This document shows, in pieces, positions 56,045-64,000 of a DNA stretch of 64,000 nucleotides. The stretch's first letter is position 1. Every line of letters begins with the position of its first letter. Made by a program: the position numbers and the translations under genes. Below the pieces are notes generated by a model that was not told the origin of the DNA, ran no database searches, and saw nothing but the letters and a program-made list of their open reading frames with translations. The DNA lies in NCBI GenBank assembly GCA_013288135.1, contig JABDCL010000002.1, positions 142,956 to 206,955 of the forward strand, given 5' to 3'. The DNA is from Gammaproteobacteria bacterium. GTDB taxonomy: Bacteria > Pseudomonadota > Gammaproteobacteria > UBA6186 > Azoamicaceae.

Positions 56045-56487
56045 AGGGGTCAGATCCAAAAAGTTCACCACCTTATAAGGGTGGTAAACTTTTTGGATCT
56101 GACCCCACCCCTCGTTCAAAAGGCAGCGAAATTGAGAAAATGGCAGCATTGCATTTGCAAAGTCATGGCGTAGAAATTTTGCAACAAAATTTTCAATGCA
56201 AAATGGGTGAAATAGATATCATCGGGAAACATAAAAACGAATTGGTTTTTATTGAAGTTCGTTATCGAAAAAATACCTTTTTTGGAACTCCTGCTGAGAG
56301 TGTTACTTTTAGCAAACAACAAAAACTTACCCGTACCGCCCAGTATTATTTAAATGGACATCGTGAGTTCAGATCTCTACCTTGCAGATTTGATGTGATT
56401 GCTGTCACAGATCAAAGTAACAAGCCGTATAGTTTGCCAGGTAAACCATACCTAGAATGGATCCAAAATGCTTTTGATTCGATTTGA
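56005..56487 (+). CDS. yraN: YraN (UPF0102) endonuclease-fold protein with palindromic N-terminal insert
   Basis: 160 aa from the ATG at 56005. The conserved body begins KGSEIEKMAALHLQ and continues QCKMGEIDIIG, FIEVRYRKNTFFGTPAES and CRFDVIAVT (PD-(D/E)xK-like fold). The only other in-frame ATG (56140, MAALHL) would cut the family's first helix. Residues about 14-34 are encoded by the 61-bp palindrome (GSDPKSSPPYKGGKLFGSDP), extending the usual 120-130 aa protein. It overlaps lpoA by 40 bp. Start choice is uncertain. Confidence 0.82.
   Translation: MRKICTGRSSPLLKGSDPKSSPPYKGGKLFGSDPTPRSKGSEIEKMAALHLQSHGVEILQQNFQCKMGEIDIIGKHKNELVFIEVRYRKNTFFGTPAESVTFSKQQKLTRTAQYYLNGHREFRSLPCRFDVIAVTDQSNKPYSLPGKPYLEWIQNAFDSI
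56046..56106. repeat. 61-bp palindromic element inside the yraN reading frame
   Basis: GGGGTCAGATCCAAAAAGTT at 56046 mirrors AACTTTTTGGATCTGACCCC ending at 56106. The arms are near-perfect around a CCTTATAAGG centre. Related single-arm sequences lie upstream of thrS (about 28733 and 28833). The element is open in the yraN frame. Confidence 0.9.
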
Positions 56488-56517
56488 TTTGATTATACAA
56501 ATTTTAGGAGTATTTAT

Positions 56518-57108
56518 ATGCTTATAACCATTCGGTTTTTTTTAACCCTTACTACTTGTGCAATCATAATATTATTACAGGGTTGTGGTGCCGCCATAGT
56601 CCCCTGTGCTGCAACCGGTGCTATCGTTGCACATGATAGACGCACTGCCGGCACAGTGGTGGATGATCAAGCCATCGAATTTAAAGCCTTGCATGCACTC
56701 AGTGAAAATAAACCTTTATGGAAGGATAGTCATATCACCGCCGTCAGCTACAATAATGTTTTGCTTTTGGTTGGACAAACACCCACTGAAGATTTAAAAC
56801 AACAAGCAGAGCAAGCAGTCAGTAATATCGCAAAAGTTCGACGAGTACACAATGAACTCACTGTCGAAGAACCTGTACCTCTCTCAATACGTTCTCAAGA
56901 TACTTGGATCACAACACAAATTAAAGCCAAAATGTTAAGCAACAAGGGAGTTAAACCGTCTCGTGTTAAAGTCATTACAGAAAATGGCATTGTCTTTTTA
57001 ATGGGACTTACAACATCAGAAGAAGCCATGGCAGCAACAGACATCGCTCAGCAAGTAACAGGCGTTGAAAAAATTATTCAAATTTTTGAACCCAGTGAAT
57101 CAAATTAG
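56518..57108 (+). CDS. dolP: BON-domain outer-membrane lipoprotein (DolP/YraP)
   Basis: 196 aa. Lipobox LLQGCGAA, then two BON domains: DDQAIEFKALHAL to VRRVHNELTVEEP, and DTWITTQIKAKML to VTGVEKIIQIFE. AGGAG lies 8 nt before the ATG. Supports outer-membrane integrity. Last gene of the lpoA-yraN-dolP order. Confidence 0.93.
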   Translation: MLITIRFFLTLTTCAIIILLQGCGAAIVPCAATGAIVAHDRRTAGTVVDDQAIEFKALHALSENKPLWKDSHITAVSYNNVLLLVGQTPTEDLKQQAEQAVSNIAKVRRVHNELTVEEPVPLSIRSQDTWITTQIKAKMLSNKGVKPSRVKVITENGIVFLMGLTTSEEAMAATDIAQQVTGVEKIIQIFEPSESN

Positions 57109-57151
57109 ATAGGAATTTTGATTTTTTGGGTGAGGACAGGGCCCCGCCCGG

Positions 57152-57586
57152 TTACTTAACAATCTTTAAATGCGGTTTTCCTGCAGTTTTACCACCCTTT
57201 CCACCTTTTCCACCCTTTTGTTGTTTTCCTTCTCCCTCTCCAGGGGTTGAATCAGAAGGTGGTAAAGGCAGATCAGCATCTTCTTCCGTAAATACCATAC
57301 CACGACCATTTTCTTTAGCATAAATTGCCATAATAGAACTAATAGGCGCATGAACATTCCGAATCATACCGCCAAATCGTGCTTTAAAATCTATCGCTTG
57401 GTTACCTAAAGTTAATCCTTGTACCGCAGAAAGCGAGATATTCAAAACAATTTGTCCCCCATCCACATAGTCTAAAGGGACATCAACCTTTGGAATGGTC
57501 GCATTCACCACAATATGGGGGGTACAAGCGTTATCGACTATCCAATCATAAAATGCACGAATTAAATAAGGTCGGGTGGAAGTCAT
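57152..57586 (-). CDS. sspB: ClpXP protease specificity-enhancing factor SspB
   Basis: 144 aa. RPYLIRAFYDWIVDNACTPHIVV, VNATIPKVDVP, IVLNISLSAVQGL and FKARFGG define SspB. The tail is Gly/Lys-rich with a C-terminal hydrophobic KPHLKIVK, the usual ClpX-binding end. It delivers ssrA-tagged proteins to ClpXP. 2 nt downstream of sspA. Confidence 0.95.
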   Translation of the reverse strand: MTSTRPYLIRAFYDWIVDNACTPHIVVNATIPKVDVPLDYVDGGQIVLNISLSAVQGLTLGNQAIDFKARFGGMIRNVHAPISSIMAIYAKENGRGMVFTEEDADLPLPPSDSTPGEGEGKQQKGGKGGKGGKTAGKPHLKIVK

Positions 57587-57588
57587 GA

Positions 57589-58236
57589 TTAACTCTCTTT
57601 ACTCTGTGGTCTCATCTCACGTTCCATATTGCTTAAACTCGCAATAAATGCTTCTCGTTTAAAAATCCTATCCGCGTACTCTAACACCGATTTAGCTTGA
57701 ACAGGGAGTTCCACCTCTAACATGGGTAACCGCCATAATAAAGGTGCAATACAACAATCCACCAAAGAAAATTCTTCACTTAAAAAATATGGCATATCTG
57801 AAAAAACTGGGTTGATACTCGTTATACTATCACTCAATTCTTTTCTAGCTTGCTTCACTTGGATTTTGTCTTCACTTTGTAAAATAATATCCACCAAAGA
57901 ACACCAATCTCGATTTATTCGATATATCATTAAACGACTTCGTCCTCTGGCAACAGGATATACCGGCATTAAAGGCGGATGAGGAAACCGCTCATCTAAA
58001 TATTCCATAATATTTTCAGAAGGATATAAAATGAGCTCCCGATCAACCAAAGTCGGCACACTGCCGTAAGCATTAATTTCAGCCAGTTCTTCACGAGCTT
58101 TAGGTGCCGTATCAACATTGATGATATCGACGGTAACTCCTTTTTCTGCCAACACAATACGTACTCGATGACTAAACAGATCGGTAGCCCCAGAATACAA
58201 GGTCATAATGGATCGTTTATTCGGCGCTACAGACAT
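57589..58236 (-). CDS. sspA: Stringent starvation protein A
   Basis: 215 aa, GST fold. MTLYSGATDLFSHRVRIVLAEKG, YGSVPTLVDRELILYPSENIMEYLDERFPHPPLMP and YFLSEEFSLVDCCIAPLLWRLP are typical. An RNA-polymerase-associated regulator of stress and, in pathogens, virulence genes. Follows petC with a 24-nt gap in the standard petABC-sspAB order. Confidence 0.95.
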   Translation of the reverse strand: MSVAPNKRSIMTLYSGATDLFSHRVRIVLAEKGVTVDIINVDTAPKAREELAEINAYGSVPTLVDRELILYPSENIMEYLDERFPHPPLMPVYPVARGRSRLMIYRINRDWCSLVDIILQSEDKIQVKQARKELSDSITSINPVFSDMPYFLSEEFSLVDCCIAPLLWRLPMLEVELPVQAKSVLEYADRIFKREAFIASLSNMEREMRPQSKES

Positions 58237-58260
58237 AAGTTTTACTCCATAAAATTTAAA

Positions 58261-58995
58261 CTAGTGAACATCTTTCCAATATTCTCGTTTTAACAACCAA
58301 GCAAAAAGACAAAATATACCTAAAAACAATAAGACCCAAACACCCAATCGTTCACGTTTTAATTGTGTGGGTTCTCCCATCAATGCAAGAAAATTGACCA
58401 GATCACGCACGGCCATATCATATTCTTGTGTCGTTAGACTACCTGGAATTTTAAGTTCCAAATGATCATTGACTCTTACTTGTAATCCTTGTAACGATAA
58501 CAAAACATGCGGCATAGCAGCATCTGGAAACACAAGATTATTGACACCCCAAGGCTTAGTGGCATCTTGATAAAAAGAACGTAAATAAGAATATAACCAA
58601 TCCACCCCTCTAGAACGCGATACCAAAGATAAATCAGGTGGCGGCACACCAAACCAGTTGGTGGCATCTGCTTTAGGCATAACAGCCAAGATAGGATCTG
58701 AAATTTTTTGATCACCAAAAATTAAATTGTCTTTAACTATTTTTTCTAATACTTGTCCTTTCGCATCAACAATACCAACATCCTGTGCCATGCCTTCATA
58801 TCTTACCATTCTTAAGCTATGACACCCTGAACAATAATTCATAAATAATTTTGCACCTCGTTGCAAAGAGGCTTGATCAGTTAAATCAATGTTTGCTTTG
58901 TCTAATTTTATATTTTCTTCACTTGCACCCAAAGTAAAGGGTATTAACAATATAAATAATAATATAGAGGGCACTAACAATGCTTTCTTTACCAT
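58261..58995 (-). CDS. petC: Cytochrome c1 of the bc1 complex
   Basis: 244 aa. Signal peptide, CSGCHSLRMVRYEG (haem c attachment), the PPPDLSLVSRSRG segment and a C-terminal anchor (LGVWVLLFLGIFCLFAWLLKR). Start overlaps the petB stop by 1 nt. It carries electrons from the Rieske centre to soluble cytochrome c. Confidence 0.96.
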   Translation of the reverse strand: MVKKALLVPSILLFILLIPFTLGASEENIKLDKANIDLTDQASLQRGAKLFMNYCSGCHSLRMVRYEGMAQDVGIVDAKGQVLEKIVKDNLIFGDQKISDPILAVMPKADATNWFGVPPPDLSLVSRSRGVDWLYSYLRSFYQDATKPWGVNNLVFPDAAMPHVLLSLQGLQVRVNDHLELKIPGSLTTQEYDMAVRDLVNFLALMGEPTQLKRERLGVWVLLFLGIFCLFAWLLKREYWKDVH

Positions 58996-60233
58996 CAGCC
59001 CCGAATCCTCTCTGGTACAGGCTTGGTTTTTTCTGATCGGGTATAAAACGGCATCAATAAGAAAAATGAGAAATAAACCAATGATGAAAATTGCGCCACA
59101 ATGGTTAAAATGGGAGAAGGAGGAACAGATCCTAAATACCCTAACACCAAAAAGCTTATCACAAATAAGCTTAAGGCAATTTTATAAATATCCCCTCGAT
59201 ACCGAATAGATTTAACCGGACAACGATCCAACCAGGGTAAAAGAAAGAAAAATGCAATCGAAGAAAACATGGCAATAACCCCTAATAATTTATTGGGGAT
59301 AGCCCTTAAAATGGCGTAATAAGGTGTCATATACCAAACCGGGGCTATATGAGTGGGTGTTTTTAAAGGATCGGCAGGTTCAAAATTGGGATGTTCTAAA
59401 AAATATCCACCCATATCGGGTGCAAAAAATACAACTGCACAAAAAATTAATAAAAACACGGCAACCCCAAACATATCTTTAACCGTATAATAAGGCTGGA
59501 AAGGGATCCCATCTAAAGGTCTACCATTTTTATCTTTATGTTTTTTTATTTCAACGCCATCTGGATTATTAGATCCTACCTCATGTAATGCCATAATATG
59601 AAAAATAACTAATCCTATAAATAATAAAGGCACAAATACCACATGAAGCGCAAAAAAACGATTTAAAGTAACACCCGTAATATTATAATCTCCTCGCAGC
59701 CACTCAACTAAGCCTTCGCCAAAATAAGGAATGGCACCAAAAAGCGAGGTAATCACTTGCGCTCCCCAAAAAGACATATTTCCCCAAGGTAATAAATAAC
59801 CAAGAAAAGCTTCTGCCATCAAACAAAGAAATATCAGCATTCCTAAAAGCCAAATTAATTCTCGAGGTTTTTTATAGGATCCATAGAGAAGCCCACGGAA
59901 CATATGAAGATACACCACAATAAAGAAAAACGAAGCACCTGTAGAATGTAAATAACGAATTAACCATCCATAAGGAACATCACGCATAATATATTCAACA
60001 GAATCGAAGGCGCCTTCTGCAGTGGGGGTATAACTCATCGTTAACCAAATGCCAGTGATAATTTGATTTGCTAAAACAACCAGAGCGAGTGAACCAAAGT
60101 AATACCAAAAATTAAAATTTTTAGGGGCATAATATTCTGCAAGATGCTCATTCCATAACTTGGTTAAAGGAAAACGATCATCTATCCATTTTAGACTGCC
60201 GGTTAGAGCTCTAGTCGCCCAACTCATGCCCAT
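58995..60233 (-). CDS. petB: Cytochrome b of the bc1 complex
   Basis: 412 aa with eight helices. His pairs on helices 2 and 4 (RYLHSTGASFFFIVVYLHMFR; FALHVVFVPLLFIGLVIFHI) bind two haems. GYLLPWGNMSFWGAQVIT and the later PEW-like segment region mark the quinol sites. Overlaps petA by 1 nt. Confidence 0.97.
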   Translation of the reverse strand: MGMSWATRALTGSLKWIDDRFPLTKLWNEHLAEYYAPKNFNFWYYFGSLALVVLANQIITGIWLTMSYTPTAEGAFDSVEYIMRDVPYGWLIRYLHSTGASFFFIVVYLHMFRGLLYGSYKKPRELIWLLGMLIFLCLMAEAFLGYLLPWGNMSFWGAQVITSLFGAIPYFGEGLVEWLRGDYNITGVTLNRFFALHVVFVPLLFIGLVIFHIMALHEVGSNNPDGVEIKKHKDKNGRPLDGIPFQPYYTVKDMFGVAVFLLIFCAVVFFAPDMGGYFLEHPNFEPADPLKTPTHIAPVWYMTPYYAILRAIPNKLLGVIAMFSSIAFFFLLPWLDRCPVKSIRYRGDIYKIALSLFVISFLVLGYLGSVPPSPILTIVAQFSSLVYFSFFLLMPFYTRSEKTKPVPERIRG

Positions 60234-60829
60234 TAAGCCACTCCTTGCTGATTATCTTCTCCCACAACAATAATCGTATCACTTTTATATTTATATGGAG
60301 GTACAACTAAATTCAGTGGCGCAGGAACACCTTTATAAACTCGCCCCGCCAAATCATATTTTGAACCATGACAAGGACAAAAAAATCCTCCTTCCCAACT
60401 GGAATCAATAACACCGACTTCCGGCTTAAAAAGCGGTACACATCCTAAATGAGTACAAATACCAATGACAACCAATATATCTTCTTTGATTGATCGATAA
60501 GCATTGGTCGCATAAGGTGGTTGTTGAGGTTCTTCGGACAATGGATCTCTCAACACATCATTGTTCACCGCCGCTAAATGATCTAAATAATTTTTGGTTC
60601 GATTAACAATGAAAACGGGCTTACCTCGCCAGGCAATGGTAATCTTTTGGCCAGGCTCAAGTTTACTTAAATCAACTTCAACGGGAGCGCCTAAAGCTCG
60701 GGTTTTTTCACTGGGCGACCAAGACGCCAAAAAAGGATAGGCAACAAACGCGGCTCCTACACCCCCAATCACAGAAGTGGCTGCTGTTAAAAACCGCCTA
60801 CGCCCCACGTCCATTTCGTCAGCATTCAT
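60233..60829 (-). CDS. petA: Rieske iron-sulfur subunit of the bc1 complex
   Basis: 198 aa. Twin-arginine-like start (GRRRFLTAATSVIGGVGAAF), then CTHLGC and CPCHGS, the 2Fe-2S ligands. First gene of petABC-sspAB. Confidence 0.97.
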   Translation of the reverse strand: MNADEMDVGRRRFLTAATSVIGGVGAAFVAYPFLASWSPSEKTRALGAPVEVDLSKLEPGQKITIAWRGKPVFIVNRTKNYLDHLAAVNNDVLRDPLSEEPQQPPYATNAYRSIKEDILVVIGICTHLGCVPLFKPEVGVIDSSWEGGFFCPCHGSKYDLAGRVYKGVPAPLNLVVPPYKYKSDTIIVVGEDNQQGVA

Positions 60830-61014
60830 GTCCGACTATACTCCAGTTTTCATTTTTTGTTTGTTGTAGGTCTTCCTCAAAATGGAGCCCATAATGATCT
60901 CGTAGATTCCAATAAATTCCTAAGGGTGAACCCTAATAAATTCCCTAAAGATGAATTCCAATAGATTCCGTAAGAAAGTCAAATACTACCAGAAATGGGT
61001 TCAGTCTGCATAGA

Positions 61015-61033
61015 GAAAAAGTTTGCGAAGAGG
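61015..61033 (+). repeat. Dispersed repeat copy 1
   Basis: 19 bp (GAAAAAGTTTGCGAAGAGG) identical to 62252-62270, with weaker similarity for about 45 bp downstream (TGGTA-ATA-AAAA, TGTAATA). A partial match lies at about 29952. Confidence 0.8.
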
Positions 61034-61121
61034 CCGCTGTAGTGGTACATAGAAAACGTATGTAATATCTGTAACTTACGCCTCAGTAATAAATAAAAAA
61101 TTGAATTAAGCCCAAAACAAA

Positions 61122-61154
61122 AAAGGGGCCTGATTAAAGAGCCCCCTTTATTTG
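61122..61154 (-). terminator. Rho-independent terminator of the 61201 gene
   Basis: Read on the minus strand: GGGGGC, an 11-nt loop region, GCCCC, then TTTTTTG. It lies about 50 nt after the stop at 61201. Confidence 0.7.
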
Positions 61155-61200
61155 TAAAAGTCACTTCTAAATTAATTGATTCAATTTAGATACGGTAAAC

Positions 61201-62052
61201 TTATGGTTTTGCTATCAGTGCTCTCCCTACAGCTATTCCTGCAACACTAGTTGATTGTGCAGCTACTGTTGCACCTGGTTCTGTTGTTGCTGTTGTCGCT
61301 GCTGTTGCACTAGTTAAAATACTTGTGTTCCCAGTCAATTCCAGAGCTTTCCTCCTAGCTGCTTCAGCCTGCAGTCTTGCATTAGCCTCTCTTATTTCAA
61401 CTCTTAGCTTTACTACTTCAACTCTCGATGCTAATAATTCAGCTCTCACTGCATCTGTTTCATCTGCTCTGGCTTTCAATAAGTCTCTTTCAACACCTCT
61501 TTCAAATCTTTCAATTCTTAGCTCTTCTACCTCAGCTCTCGCTGCATCTCTTTCTGCAACTACTGCATCTCTTTCCCCAATAGCTGCAAGTCTCGCAGCA
61601 TCTACCGCACCTATCGCTACAGCGTGTCCTGCTATCGTCGCTGCATGTGCATCTCTTTCTGCAATTACTGCATCTCTTTCTGCAATTTCTGCCGCTATCG
61701 CTGCAACATGCCCCGCTATCACCGCATCACGTGCCAATACATTTGCTTGAGCTGCATCTCTTTCGTCCGTCCTGACTAACAGATCACCAAGCGCTGCATC
61801 TCTCTCTCTTCTAGCCTCATCTCTGTCACCTTCTATCGTTAATACATTAGTTTTTGCTGTCGCTACATGCTCTGCTATCACTGAATCAAGCGCTGTTACA
61901 CCTGCAAGAGCAGCATCTCGTTCCAATTCAGTGCTTTCTTGCAACGCTTTTAGCACAACCAATAAACTTCTGGCTTCAGCAGGCCATGTAGTAGGTATGT
62001 TAGCAAGAAGTGCTCTCTCTGCTACTGATAATGTTGGTGAAATTGCAGCCAT
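61201..62052 (-). CDS. Ala-rich coiled-coil repeat protein
   Basis: 283 aa. After a 50-residue start (ISPTLSVAERALLANIPTTW) comes a continuous coil of degenerate ERDA/ARDAVIA/GHVAAIAA units to about residue 235, then an Ala/Thr-rich tail. GAGGAG precedes the ATG by about 8 nt. No signal peptide, no family. The vocabulary (ERDA, AGHVA) is shared with the 63211 protein, so the two are paralogues flanking an outer-membrane barrel gene. Structural, surface or secreted role unknown. Confidence 0.7.
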   Translation of the reverse strand: MAAISPTLSVAERALLANIPTTWPAEARSLLVVLKALQESTELERDAALAGVTALDSVIAEHVATAKTNVLTIEGDRDEARRERDAALGDLLVRTDERDAAQANVLARDAVIAGHVAAIAAEIAERDAVIAERDAHAATIAGHAVAIGAVDAARLAAIGERDAVVAERDAARAEVEELRIERFERGVERDLLKARADETDAVRAELLASRVEVVKLRVEIREANARLQAEAARRKALELTGNTSILTSATAATTATTEPGATVAAQSTSVAGIAVGRALIAKP

Positions 62053-62429
62053 AATAATCTCCTCTTTAAAATAATTTTAAAAACTAAAAAAATAAGTCAA
62101 TCGACTAAATTATTAATGTAACTTCTTCTCTTCAAAGCCTTAAGGCATCATATCATTAATTAAGGAAGTTATACAGATTATTATTCTGTTTTAATTAACA
62201 GGCGCACCTAAAACATGTTTTTCTCGCTGGACGACCAAAACATTATAGTGTGAAAAAGTTTGCGAAGAGGTTTTCTGTCATGGTATATACAAAAGACAAT
62301 GTGTGTAATACCTTATATGTATGGGTTACTTGCTATTTTTATAAAGTTTTATAAAAATTAGTTAAGTAACAAGATGCTTTGTAAGTCACATTATTTTACT
62401 TGAGTTTGAACAGTCAGGAGAACTTAAAC
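62053..62429. other. Divergent intergenic region
   Basis: 377 bp between the coiled-coil gene (minus) and the barrel gene (plus). It holds dispersed repeat copy 2 (62252-62270) and AT-rich promoter-like sequence, for example TTGACT at about 62100 on the minus strand. No gene seen. Confidence 0.5.
62252..62270 (+). repeat. Dispersed repeat copy 2
   Basis: Identical 19 bp to 61015-61033, about 160 bp upstream of the barrel gene. Similarity continues loosely to about 62310. Confidence 0.8.
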
Positions 62430-63107
62430 ATGAAGTTAAATATGAAGAAATCAACATTATTAGCTGCTTCAGCTGCTTCTTTAATTGCGCTAACAGCCAG
62501 TACTGCAGCTACTGCTGACATTGACTGGAATGTAAGTCCTTATGTGGGTGCGGATGTTCAAATACGTCATGTAAAATTCGGGCATCATTTTGGAAATAAA
62601 CGATTCAAGAAAAATTATCCTCAAGCTAATCTTTTTGCGGGTATTAAGTTTTGCGATTTTTTGGGTATTGAATTGGGTTATGAAACTACAACAAACAAAA
62701 GCCGCACAGTAACACTAGGAACTCCCCCTATTAAAACTAACTCTTCAGCAAGATTTCGTGGACCTCACGCTGATCTAGTCGGTTTTCTACCCATTTTCAA
62801 TGAATGTAATCTTCATCTTCTAGGTTATGTTGGTATAGCTCACTTGAAAGCCAGTCTTAAACAATACGATGTTCTTGCCAATGGAATTTCGCCAGCACGA
62901 ACTTTTAACAAACACAAAAGTGTATTGAGACTCGGGGCGGGTGTTCAACACATGATCAATGATTGCTGGGGCGTTCGTGCTTTGGTAGGTTGGGAAAAAA
63001 CAAAGTTTAACTTGGTTCAAAATCAACCTGCAGCAACACCTCAAAGAGTTAAGTTAAAAAATAGCTATAGTTATGGGTTGGGAGCGTTTTATTCTTTTAG
63101 TTTATAA
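62430..63107 (+). CDS. Outer-membrane beta-barrel protein
   Basis: 225 aa from the ATG at 62430 (AGGAG 9-10 nt upstream; the frame is open to 62400 without a better start). Signal peptide ending ATAD. VSPYVGADVQIRHVKFG, FAGIKFCDFLGIELGYET, LRLGAGVQHMINDCWGVRALVGWE and terminal SYGLGAFYSFSL form an eight-strand-like OmpA/P44-type barrel. Similar in plan to the 53484 gene. Followed by a strong terminator. Confidence 0.8.
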   Translation: MKLNMKKSTLLAASAASLIALTASTAATADIDWNVSPYVGADVQIRHVKFGHHFGNKRFKKNYPQANLFAGIKFCDFLGIELGYETTTNKSRTVTLGTPPIKTNSSARFRGPHADLVGFLPIFNECNLHLLGYVGIAHLKASLKQYDVLANGISPARTFNKHKSVLRLGAGVQHMINDCWGVRALVGWEKTKFNLVQNQPAATPQRVKLKNSYSYGLGAFYSFSL

Positions 63108-63130
63108 GCAAATAATAATTAAATTAAGTC

Positions 63131-63165
63131 AAACAAAAAGGGGATCTGTTAGATCCCCTTTCTTT
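63131..63165 (+). terminator. Rho-independent terminator of the barrel gene
   Basis: AAAGGGGATCT-GTT-AGATCCCCTTT followed by CTTTAAA; perfect 11-bp stem with a 3-nt loop, 25 nt after the stop at 63107. Confidence 0.9.
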
Positions 63166-63210
63166 AAATAGCTCCTTTAGGTCTAAACTAATTGATTTAA
63201 TTAGTTTCTC

Positions 63211-64000
63211 TTACAATCCGTGTCCATATTGAAGTCTCCTTTCAGCATCTGCCAGCGCTGCTTGTACAGTATTTCGTTCTGCCTCTCTCTGCGCCGCCGC
63301 TGCCTGTGCTGCAGCTTTTTCACCAGTTAACACACCGACCCGTCCAGTCAAGGCTGCGGCATTTGCAGCTGCTGCGGCTCCTTCTGCTCTTGCAGCAGCC
63401 AATGCACCTTCAGTTGCAGCTTTTGCACCTAAAGCTGCATCTCGTTCAGCTGCCTTAGCTGCCGCATCATTTCTAGCTGTATCTCGTTCAGCTGCCTTGG
63501 CCGCTGCATCAGCTAATGCTGCGTCTCTAGCAACTGCTACTACTGCAACAGCTGCTGCTATTGCTCCTGGATCTGGTGCTGCTGCTCGTGCCGCATCTCT
63601 TTCTGCTATTGCTAAAAGTCTAGCAGCATCTACTGGTGCTACCGCTGCTGCTTCTGCCGCCGCTATCGCTGCTGGATGTCCCGCTATCGTTGCAACATGT
63701 CCAGCTATGATTACATCACGTGCATCTCTTTCGCCTCGCGCTGCATCTCTTTCTGCTATTGCTGCATCTCGAGCTAGTGCTACTGGCGCTACCGCTGCTA
63801 TTTCTGCCGCCGTTATCGCTGCTGGATGTCCCGCTATCGTTGCAACATGTCCAGCTATGATTACATCACGTGCATCTCTTTCGCCTCGCGCTGCATCTCT
63901 TTCTGCTATTGCTGCATCTCGAGCTAGTGCTACTGGCGCTACCGCTGCTATTTCTGCCGCCGTTATCGCTGCTGGATGTCCCGCTATCGTTGCAACATGT
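63211..64000 (-). CDS. Ala-rich coiled-coil repeat protein, 5' end outside window
   Basis: The frame ends at TAA 63211-63213 and stays open to the window edge (over 260 residues); the short ATG frame from 63402 is only its tail. It reads HVATIAGHPAAITAAEIAAV, APVALARDAAIAERDAARGE and RDARDVIIAG in repeated 50-residue units. A non-repetitive AAAKAAERD coil and a C-terminal EAERNTVQAALADAERRL follow. No family. A paralogue of the 61201 protein. Confidence 0.72.
   Translation of the reverse strand, partial: HVATIAGHPAAITAAEIAAVAPVALARDAAIAERDAARGERDARDVIIAGHVATIAGHPAAITAAEIAAVAPVALARDAAIAERDAARGERDARDVIIAGHVATIAGHPAAIAAAEAAAVAPVDAARLLAIAERDAARAAAPDPGAIAAAVAVVAVARDAALADAAAKAAERDTARNDAAAKAAERDAALGAKAATEGALAAARAEGAAAAANAAALTGRVGVLTGEKAAAQAAAAQREAERNTVQAALADAERRLQYGHGL
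63671..64000 (-). repeat. Perfect 150-bp tandem repeats in the coiled-coil gene
   Basis: Copies 63671-63820 and 63821-63970 appear identical, and a third begins at 63971 and leaves the window. The unit encodes exactly 50 residues, so copy number can change without a frameshift. Confidence 0.95.

Larger units (their letters stand above)
60830..61200. other. Intergenic region with dispersed repeat and terminator
   Basis: 371 bp. Near-repeats of the words ATTCCAATA and AATTCC fill 60905-60970. A 19-bp dispersed repeat lies at 61015-61033 and a terminator for the next minus-strand gene at 61122-61154. No gene seen. Confidence 0.55.

Noticed and set aside
57126..57323. Pro-rich 65-residue plus-strand ORF
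   Set aside because: It is the antisense reading of the Gly/Lys-rich SspB tail.
63671..64000. 150-bp repeats as a CRISPR or rRNA-like repeat
   Set aside because: They are in frame within a long open coiled-coil gene and show codon-level periodicity.

Overview
The window looks like chromosome from an AT-rich gammaproteobacterium, most likely a host-associated member of the Legionellales (relatives of Legionella, Coxiella or Berkiella). Core gene order is gammaproteobacterial: thrS-infC-rpmI-rplT-pheS-pheT-ihfA, yajC-secD-secF, petABC-sspA-sspB, and rsmI/lpoA/yraN/dolP with rnpB nearby. The host-associated reading rests on a DUF2608 exported HAD-like protein, a LuxR-STAND regulator, a signal-peptide-bearing zeta-type kinase, a protein with ubiquitin-interacting-motif-like helices, and several Ala-rich coiled-coil repeat proteins. 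The species assignment is inference.

Layout. (1) Positions 1-9017, all on the minus strand, hold a CheY-like receiver protein and an exported zeta-like kinase. They are followed by a seven-gene metabolic cluster: a zinc alcohol dehydrogenase, an FAH-family enzyme, a second zinc dehydrogenase, a Gfo/Idh/MocA oxidoreductase, a DUF4862 TIM-barrel protein, an ATP-grasp ligase and a Bcr/CflA-type exporter. Facing it across a 291-bp intergenic region with an inverted repeat is a 1056-aa LuxR-HTH/membrane/NB-ARC/TPR protein (9309-12479). This divergent locus is the best candidate for an undescribed regulated system. (2) 12481-18982: an exported HAD-like protein, a DUF2797 protein, AmpG, an ABC exporter, an MFS transporter and tRNA-Pro. 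(3) 19192-28677: a three-repeat protein of unknown function, then the translation/IHF operon. In that operon pheT lacks the internal OB-fold domain, and a UIM-like gene flanked on one side by REP-like palindromes sits between pheS and pheT. (4) 28678-31215: repeat debris, two small membrane or exported proteins, and a DUF1016 nuclease with a LexA-type box.

(5) 31404-45333 is a 13.9-kb integrative island. It is bounded by a 25-bp direct repeat of the 3' end of tRNA-Val, with a P4-type integrase beside the intact tRNA. It carries AlpA, a RepA-like ATPase, a TraD/MobC-like mobilisation protein with a possible oriT, and probable anti-phage cargo: an AlbA_2 protein, DUF4917, DUF2971, a HEPN-like protein and a SIR2 protein. 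Remnants of a transposase and of a second repA copy are present.

(6) 45311-60829 returns to core chromosome: tRNA-Val, secFD-yajC, tRNA-Leu, an RDD protein, rnpB, a beta-lactamase-fold hydrolase, rsmI, a 39-residue-repeat coiled-coil protein, a porin-like barrel, lpoA-yraN-dolP, sspBA and petCBA. A 61-bp palindrome runs in frame into the yraN reading frame, recalling Rickettsia palindromic elements. (7) 60830-64000 holds two Ala-rich coiled-coil repeat genes around an outer-membrane barrel gene; the last is cut by the window end and contains perfect 150-bp tandem repeats.
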